From Streptomyces sp. ISL-1 (GTDB lineage: Bacteria > Actinomycetota > Actinomycetes > Streptomycetales > Streptomycetaceae): a DNA stretch of 64,000 nt. Each line of letters begins with the position of its first letter. The first letter of the stretch is position 1. The notes beneath the pieces were generated by a model, which ran no database searches, had not been told where the DNA came from, and saw nothing but the letters and a program-made list of their open reading frames with translations. The translations under genes and the position numbers were made by a program. Below, one piece after another: positions 58,972 to 64,000 of the stretch. Location: NCBI RefSeq assembly GCF_018614585.1, contig NZ_JAGGOI010000026.1, positions 22,726 to 86,725 of the forward strand, written 5' to 3'.

Positions 58972-59010
58972 AAAGGCGGCCCAGGTACTCGCGTACCTGG
59001 GCCGCCTTTT
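58972..59010. terminator. relA terminator
   Basis: A perfect 17-bp stem AAAGGCGGCCCAGGTAC and complement with a TCGC loop, ending in TTTT. It also serves the convergent DUF349 gene side. Confidence 0.92.
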
Positions 59011-59101
59011 CGCGACAGCTGCATCAGCCAGCAATGAGCAACCCGTACGGAGAGCAACCCCCTCCGCGAGAGCGGCGCCGGCTCAAGGCGCAGAGGCAGC
59101 G

Positions 59102-60331
59102 TCAGCCGCCGAACTCCTCAAGGCCCTTCAGCGCCTGATCGAGCAGCGCCTGCCGCCCCTCGAGCTCCTTGGCGAGCTTGTCGGCCTTGGCGTTGTTGCC
59201 CGCCGCGCGCGCCGTGTCGATCTGCCCGCGCAGTTTGTCGACGGCCGCCTGCAGCTGGCCCGTCAGACCCTCGGCACGCGCACGAGCCTCCGGGTTCGTC
59301 CGGCGCCACTCGTTCTCCTCGGACTCCTGCAGCGCCCGCTCCACCGCGTGCATCCGGCCCTCGACCTTGGGACGGGCGTCCCGCGGCACATGGCCGATGG
59401 CCTCCCAGCGCTCATTGATCGAACGGAAGGCCGCACGCGCCGCCTTCAGATCCGTCACCGGCACCAGCTTCTCTGCCTCGGCGACGAGCTCCTCCTTGAG
59501 CTTGAGGTTCTCGCCCTGCTCCGCGTCGCGCTCCGCGAAGACGCCGCTGCGCGCGGCGAAGAAGACGTCCTGCGCACCGCGGAAACGGTTCCACAGATCG
59601 TCCTCGGCCTCGCGCTGGGCACGGCCCGCGGCCTTCCACTCCGTCATCAGATCGCGATACCGGGCGGCCGTCGTGCCCCACTCGGTGGAGCCGGAGAGCG
59701 ACTCGGCCTCGGCGACCAGCTTCTCCTTGGCCTTACGGGCCTCCTCGCGCTGCGCGTCCAGCGAGGCGAAGTGCGCCTTGCGACGCTTGGAGAACGCCGA
59801 GCGGGCGTGCGAGAAGCGGTGCCACAGCTCGTCGTCGGACTTCCGGTCGAGCCGGGGAAGACCCTTCCAGGTGTCCACCAGGGCCCGCAGCCGCTCACCG
59901 GCCGCGCGCCACTGCTCGCTCTGCGCCAGCTCCTCGGCCTCGGTGACCAGGGCCTCCTTGGCGTGCCGCGCCTCGTCGCTCTGCTTCGCCTTCTGGACCT
60001 TGCGCTCCTCGCGGCGCTTCTCGACCGTCGCGACCAGCGCGTCGAGGCGCTTGCCCAGCGCGCCGAGGTCACCCACGGCGTGATGCTCGTCCACCTGCTG
60101 GCGCAGATGGTCAATGGCGGTCTGGGCGTCCTTGGCCGAAAGATCGGTGGTCTTCACCCGCCGCTCGAGGAGGCCGATCTCGACCACCAAGCCCTCGTAC
60201 TTGCGCTCGAAATAGGCCAGGGCCTCCTCGGGAGAACCGGCCTGCCACGATCCGACGACCTTCTCGCCATCGGCTGTACGCACGTACACGGTGCCCGTCT
60301 CATCGACACGGCCCCACGGGTCGCTGCTCAC
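59102..60331 (-). CDS. DUF349-domain helical protein
   Basis: 409 aa, almost wholly helical. After a short N-terminal strand part (SSDPWGRVDETGTVYVRTAD) come at least three DUF349 units recognisable by W-x-x-x-G/P patterns (LVDTWKGLPRLDRKSDDELW, MTEWKAAGRAQREAEDDLW, INERWEAIGHVPRDARPKV). A coiled-coil tail ends it. The function is unknown. GTG 60331 has GGAGGAGG about 5 nt upstream. It is convergent with relA. Confidence 0.88.
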   Translation of the reverse strand: MSSDPWGRVDETGTVYVRTADGEKVVGSWQAGSPEEALAYFERKYEGLVVEIGLLERRVKTTDLSAKDAQTAIDHLRQQVDEHHAVGDLGALGKRLDALVATVEKRREERKVQKAKQSDEARHAKEALVTEAEELAQSEQWRAAGERLRALVDTWKGLPRLDRKSDDELWHRFSHARSAFSKRRKAHFASLDAQREEARKAKEKLVAEAESLSGSTEWGTTAARYRDLMTEWKAAGRAQREAEDDLWNRFRGAQDVFFAARSGVFAERDAEQGENLKLKEELVAEAEKLVPVTDLKAARAAFRSINERWEAIGHVPRDARPKVEGRMHAVERALQESEENEWRRTNPEARARAEGLTGQLQAAVDKLRGQIDTARAAGNNAKADKLAKELEGRQALLDQALKGLEEFGG

Positions 60332-60506
60332 AGCGCCTCCTCCACCTGATGCCTGCGAGGGGGTTCGCCCCCCGGGCATCGTCCACAGTTTCCTGGACGG
60401 GCCTCGCCCGCCTTCCGCAGCGCGAATCGAGGTCCGCGCTGCACAACGCCAATCTAGGCGACCGGCCGCCCGGCTGTCCGCACTCAGCACGGCCGAATTC
60501 CCCCGC

Positions 60507-61301
60507 TCACACCTTCGGTACGACCGCCTTCTCAATGGTGACGGCCTTCGTCGGAGCCCCGTCCTGGGCCCCGCCCGAGACGCCGCCCTTCGCCACGTCC
60601 TCGACGACCTTCAGGCCCGCCGCGTCCATGGTTCCGAACGGCGTGTAGCCGGGCGGCAGCTTGGTGTCCTTGTAGACGAGGAAGAACTGGCTGCCGCCGG
60701 AGTGCGGCTGACCGGTATTGGCCATCGCCACGGTCCCGGCCGGATACGTCACCTTGCCGTCGGCGCCCGCCTTGCCCAGGCCGGTCAGATTCTCGTCGGG
60801 GATCGTGTAGCCCGGGCCGCCGGTGCCATCGCCCTTCGGATCGCCGCACTGCAGCACGAAGATGCCCTGCGTCGTCAGCCGGTGGCACTTCGTGCCGTTG
60901 AAGAAGCCCTTGTCCGCAAGAGACTTGAAGGAGTTCACGGTGTGCGGCGTCTTCGCCGCGTCCATCGCGATCTTGATGTCGCCGTGATTCGTCGTGAGCG
61001 CCATGGAGTACTTCGCCCGCTTGTCGATCGACATGGCGGGCTCGGGCGCGGCGCTCTCGCTCTGGGACGGCTTGGCGCTGGGGGACTGGCTGTCGCCGGC
61101 CGACGAACCGTCGGCCTTGGTGTCCCCGTCGGACAGCCCGACCGAGGCGTAGGCCGCGGCGCCCGCCGCGAGCATCACCGCGAGCGCGGCCGCGATCACC
61201 GTGTTCCGCTGTTTCCTCTTGCGTGACTGCTGCCGACGCTGCTGCTGGCGCTCGAACTTTTCCCTGGCGAGCTGCCGCCGCCGCTGATCGCTGCTGACCA
61301 C
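60507..61301 (-). CDS. Membrane-anchored cyclophilin-type peptidyl-prolyl isomerase
   Basis: 264 aa. A basic N-terminus (RRRQLAREKFERQQQRRQQS) and one membrane helix (NTVIAAALAVMLAAGAAAY) place the rest outside the cell. After a Ser/Pro/Asp linker comes the cyclophilin domain: FFNGTKCHRLTTQGIFVLQC, GTVAMANTGQPHSGGSQFFL, TPFGTMDAAGLKVVEDVAKG. It should speed proline isomerisation in exported proteins. AAGGAG lies 7 nt before GTG 61301. Confidence 0.9.
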   Translation of the reverse strand: MVSSDQRRRQLAREKFERQQQRRQQSRKRKQRNTVIAAALAVMLAAGAAAYASVGLSDGDTKADGSSAGDSQSPSAKPSQSESAAPEPAMSIDKRAKYSMALTTNHGDIKIAMDAAKTPHTVNSFKSLADKGFFNGTKCHRLTTQGIFVLQCGDPKGDGTGGPGYTIPDENLTGLGKAGADGKVTYPAGTVAMANTGQPHSGGSQFFLVYKDTKLPPGYTPFGTMDAAGLKVVEDVAKGGVSGGAQDGAPTKAVTIEKAVVPKV

Positions 61302-61386
61302 CGGGTCTTCTCCTTGTACGTCCGAGTCCTGTACGCCGGCGTCGCATGATGCCGACCGGCCGAGTGTGCCCCGTACGGTATACGGG

Positions 61387-61417
61387 TTGGCTGTGGGACG
61401 AGCAGCGCCGGTAGGCT
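61387..61417 (+). promoter_or_regulatory. Promoter of the MBL hydrolase-hisS operon
   Basis: TTGGCT (61387-61392), a 19-nt spacer and TAGGCT (61412-61417), about 60 nt before GTG 61477. Confidence 0.4.
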
Positions 61418-61476
61418 CTGATCTGCTGCAATTCGACACAGCAATTCCCTCTCGACGACCAACACAGAGGACGATC

Positions 61477-62184
61477 GTGCTTATTGCCGGGTTCCCCGCC
61501 GGGGCCTGGGGGACCAACTGTTACCTGGTCGCCCCCGCCGCCGGCGAGGAGTGCGTGATCATCGACCCGGGCCACCAGGCCACCGAAGGCGTCGAGGAAG
61601 CGCTCAAGAAGCATCGGCTCAAGCCCGTCGCCGTCGTCCTCACCCATGGCCACATCGACCACGTCGCCTCAGTCGTCCCGGTGTGCGGAGCTCATGACGT
61701 ACCGGCGTGGATCCACCCCGCTGACCGGTACATGATGAGCGACCCGGAGAAGGCGCTGGGCCGGTCGATCGGAATGCCGCTGATGGGCGAGCTGACCGTG
61801 GGAGAGCCGGACGACGTCAAAGAACTGGCCGACGGCGCGGAGCTGCGCCTCGCCGGTCTCGACTTCTCGGTCGCGCATGCGCCCGGCCATACGAAGGGGT
61901 CGGTGTCCTTCCGGATGCCCGAGTCCGCGGACGTTCCGTCCGTGTTCTTCTCGGGCGACCTGCTGTTCGCCGGCTCCATCGGACGCACGGACCTGCCCGG
62001 CGGCGACATGGACGAGATGCTCGAGTCGCTGGCGCGTGTGTGCCTGCCGCTCGACGACTCGACCGTGGTGCTGTCCGGCCACGGCCCCCAGACGACCATC
62101 GGCCGCGAGCGCGCCACCAATCCGTACCTGCGGGATGTGGCCGCCGGCCTCGGGAGCGTCGAAGCTCCCCGACGAGGAATGTGA
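61477..62184 (+). CDS. Metallo-beta-lactamase-fold hydrolase (glyoxalase II-like)
   Basis: 235 aa. The metal motif is H57-G-H59-I-D61-H62 in LTHGHIDHVASV. Further ligands are in APGHTKGSVSF and FSGDLLFAGSIGRTDLPGGD, the last a glyoxalase II-type signature. The substrate is probably a thioester or similar. GAGGA precedes GTG 61477. hisS starts 12 nt after its stop, so the two form an operon. Confidence 0.88.
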   Translation: MLIAGFPAGAWGTNCYLVAPAAGEECVIIDPGHQATEGVEEALKKHRLKPVAVVLTHGHIDHVASVVPVCGAHDVPAWIHPADRYMMSDPEKALGRSIGMPLMGELTVGEPDDVKELADGAELRLAGLDFSVAHAPGHTKGSVSFRMPESADVPSVFFSGDLLFAGSIGRTDLPGGDMDEMLESLARVCLPLDDSTVVLSGHGPQTTIGRERATNPYLRDVAAGLGSVEAPRRGM

Positions 62185-62196
62185 CGAGAGTTTCCC

Positions 62197-63459
62197 GTGA
62201 GCACCTTTCAGGCCCCCAAGGGCACGTACGACCTGATCCCGCCGGACTCGGCGAAGTACCTGGCGGTGCGCGACGCCATCGCCGCCCCGCTGAAGAACTC
62301 CGGCTACGGCTATATCGAGACGCCCGGCTTCGAGAACGTCGAGCTTTTCTCGCGCGGCGTCGGCGAGTCCACCGACATCGTCTCCAAGGAGATGTACGCC
62401 TTCGAGACCAAGGGCGGCGACAAGCTCGCGCTGCGCCCCGAAGGCACCGCGTCCGTGCTCCGCGCGGCGCTGGAGGCCAACCTCCACAAGGCCGGCAATC
62501 TGCCGGTCAAGCTCTGGTACTCGGGGTCGTACTACCGCTACGAGCGCCCGCAGAAGGGCCGCTACAGGCACTTCTCGCAGGTCGGCGCCGAGGCGATCGG
62601 CGCGGAGGATCCCGCCCTCGACGCCGAGCTGATCATCCTGGCCGACCAGGCATACCGCTCGCTCGGGCTGCGCCAGTTCCGCATCCTGCTGAACTCGCTG
62701 GGCGACAAGGAGTGCCGCCCCGTCTACCGGGACGCGCTGCAGAGCTTTCTGCGCGGTCTCGAACTGGACGAGGACACCCGGCGCCGGATCGAGATCAACC
62801 CGCTGCGGATCCTCGACGACAAGCGTCAGGAGGTCCAGAAGCAGCTGGTGGGCGCGCCGATGCTGCGCGACTACCTGTGCGACGCGTGCAAGGCGTACCA
62901 CGAGGAAGTGCGTGAGCTGCTGACCGCGGCGGGCGTCGAGTACGAGGACGACGAGAAGCTGGTGCGCGGCCTCGACTACTACACCCGCACGACCTTCGAG
63001 TTCGTCCACGACGGTCTCGGCTCGCAGTCCGCGGTGGGCGGCGGCGGCCGCTACGACGGCCTGTCCGAGATGATCGGCGGCCCGGCGCTGCCGTCGGTCG
63101 GCTGGGCGCTCGGCGTGGACCGCACGGTCCTGGCGCTCGAGGCGGAGGGCATCGAGCTCGAACTCCCCGCCACGACAAGCGTGTTCGCCGTTCCGCTGGG
63201 CGAAGAGGCGAGGCGTGTGCTGTTCGGTGTGGTCACCGAGCTGCGCCGGGCGGGGGTCGCCGCAGACTTCAGCTACGGCGGGAAGGGCCTCAAGGGCGCG
63301 ATGAAGAGCGCGAACCGGTCGGGGGCGCGGTACACGATCGTGGCCGGTGAGCGTGACCTCGCGGAGGGTGTGATCCAGCTCAAGGACATGGAGTCGGGCG
63401 AGCAGTCGCCGGTGGCGCTGGCGGATGCGGTGACCGCGATCCGCGAACGCCTGGCCTGA
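62197..63459 (+). CDS. hisS: Histidyl-tRNA synthetase
   Basis: 420 aa, class II. Motif 1 region FQAPKGTYDLIPP, motif 2 YRYERPQKGRYRHFSQVGAE with RPEGTAS before it, the histidine-binding LVRGLDYYTRTTFEFV, motif 3 LGVDRTVLAL, and a C-terminal anticodon domain (FSYGGKGLKGAMKSANRSGA). GTG start, with only a weak GAGAG upstream; coupling to the hydrolase gene may help. A strong hairpin overlaps the stop. Confidence 0.97.
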   Translation: MSTFQAPKGTYDLIPPDSAKYLAVRDAIAAPLKNSGYGYIETPGFENVELFSRGVGESTDIVSKEMYAFETKGGDKLALRPEGTASVLRAALEANLHKAGNLPVKLWYSGSYYRYERPQKGRYRHFSQVGAEAIGAEDPALDAELIILADQAYRSLGLRQFRILLNSLGDKECRPVYRDALQSFLRGLELDEDTRRRIEINPLRILDDKRQEVQKQLVGAPMLRDYLCDACKAYHEEVRELLTAAGVEYEDDEKLVRGLDYYTRTTFEFVHDGLGSQSAVGGGGRYDGLSEMIGGPALPSVGWALGVDRTVLALEAEGIELELPATTSVFAVPLGEEARRVLFGVVTELRRAGVAADFSYGGKGLKGAMKSANRSGARYTIVAGERDLAEGVIQLKDMESGEQSPVALADAVTAIRERLA

Positions 63460-63498
63460 CGGCCTGTCCCGGGGGCGCTGCCCCCGGGACAGGGCGTC
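63458..63498 (+). terminator. hisS terminator
   Basis: A perfect 14-bp stem CCTGTCCCGGGGGC / GCCCCCGGGACAGG with a GCT loop, extended by four pairs after one mismatch. It begins inside the stop codon. Confidence 0.85.
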
Positions 63499-63742
63499 AG
63501 CCGGCGCCGCTGCCCCTCCGTCTCCCGTACGTAGCGTCAACTCGGCGGGCGCGGATTCGTCCTGCCGGGCAATGCCGATCCGGGACCGCCCAAGGCGGTT
63601 TCCGGTCGCGGGATCCCGCTCCCGGGCTGAGTCCCGCGGGACGGCCGTCCGTACATCCTTATGTCCATCGAACGGTGGACACCGGTGTGGGTGCGGCAGA
63701 ATGACCGTGCCAGAGCAGGCTACTGAGCGATGGAACGGCGAT

Positions 63743-64000
63743 ATGACGACTGCAGCAGTGGACGACGTGTCCTCCGCGCGTGACAACGGCTCCAAGGGCA
63801 CGATCGGTGGCAGCCGCGCTCTGGCGTGGCTTCTGGTGATCACGGGTGCGGCGGGTCTGCTGGCTTCGTGGGTGATCACGATCGACAAGTTCAAGCTGCT
63901 CGAGGACCCGTCCTTCACGCCGGGGTGCAGTCTGAATCCGGTGGTGTCGTGCGGGAACATCATGAAGAGCGAGCAGGCGTCGGCGTTCGGGTTCCCGGAA
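63743..64000 (+). CDS. Vitamin K epoxide reductase-family protein (3' end outside window)
   Basis: 86 codons visible. A polar N-terminus is followed by a membrane helix (ALAWLLVITGAAGLLASWVI) and the VKOR segment GCSLNPVVSCGNIMKSEQAS, with the first loop cysteines of the family. VKOR proteins reoxidise DsbA-type oxidases using quinone, so this one supports disulphide formation outside the membrane. The frame stays open to the window edge. A weak GGA lies before the ATG at 63743. Confidence 0.85.
   Translation, partial: MTTAAVDDVSSARDNGSKGTIGGSRALAWLLVITGAAGLLASWVITIDKFKLLEDPSFTPGCSLNPVVSCGNIMKSEQASAFGFPE

Noticed and set aside
61669..63963. 764-codon minus-strand frame opposite the MBL hydrolase and hisS
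   Set aside because: Antisense shadow with no recognisable domain.

Overview
The window is a high-GC (about 70% or more) actinobacterial chromosome segment, almost certainly from Streptomyces. The evidence is the sporulation gene ssgB, the strong G/C bias at third codon positions, the many GTG starts, twin-arginine and lipobox signals, and a core gene order (ssgB, thrS, an EF-G-like gene, the phosphatidylinositol mannoside genes, pdxST, yebC, ruvCAB, yajC-secDF, apt, relA, hisS) that I know from Streptomyces chromosomes. No phage, transposase, rRNA or intact CRISPR locus is visible. Most of the window is ordinary core genome. The unusual material lies mainly in intergenic repeats and in a few fusions or unnamed gene pairs.

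Layout, left to right. 1-6.3 kb: the end of a TetR regulator overlapping an MFS exporter, a lysophosphatidate-type acyltransferase, a Tat-exported glycerophosphodiesterase, a small ECF-like sigma factor, a GNAT enzyme and two small membrane proteins. 6.3-10.9 kb: a HAD phosphatase, the methionine importer metNIQ and another GNAT. 10.9-17.2 kb: three cobalamin/siroheme genes, namely a CbiE-CbiT fusion, a BluB-CobT fusion with a very long disordered N-terminus, and a Met8-SUMT fusion. 17.2-21.9 kb: an RNA methyltransferase, a membrane Ser/Thr kinase and small unknown genes. 22.0-22.5 kb: a minus-strand tRNA cluster (Gly, Cys, 3 x Val) with promoter and terminator.

22.6-28.8 kb: pabB and pabC for aminodeoxychorismate/PABA, a double-GNAT protein, a DsbA-like protein, small membrane proteins, a CGNR zinc-finger protein, ssgB and a PGPGW membrane protein. 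28.8-32.4 kb: two tRNA-Val(CAC) genes flank a 927-aa membrane protein and an SRPBCC protein. 32.5-35.2 kb: a DEDD exonuclease and a two-gene unit of a DUF4365 (PD-(D/E)XK-like) protein plus an unknown partner. 35.2-40.7 kb: thrS, a possible CRISPR relic, a voltage-sensor-type K+ channel, a HIT protein and an unknown membrane protein. 40.8-46.8 kb: EF-G2, then the PIM lipid operon (PIP synthase, PIM acyltransferase, PimA) and a LemA-like protein.

46.9-64 kb: PLP synthase pdxST, yebC, ruvCAB, yajC-secD-secF-apt, the ppGpp enzyme relA, a DUF349 protein, a membrane-anchored cyclophilin, a metallo-beta-lactamase hydrolase, hisS and the start of a VKOR gene. Coupled reading frames (ATGA, GTGA or TGATG overlaps) mark operons at TetR/MFS, metN/metI, DUF4365/partner, pgsA/acyltransferase/pimA, pdxS/pdxT, ruvC/ruvA and secF/apt. 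Several genes have a TAnnnT -10 box only 6-8 nt before the start codon, which points to leaderless mRNAs. Many genes end in long perfect GC hairpins, few of them followed by T runs.
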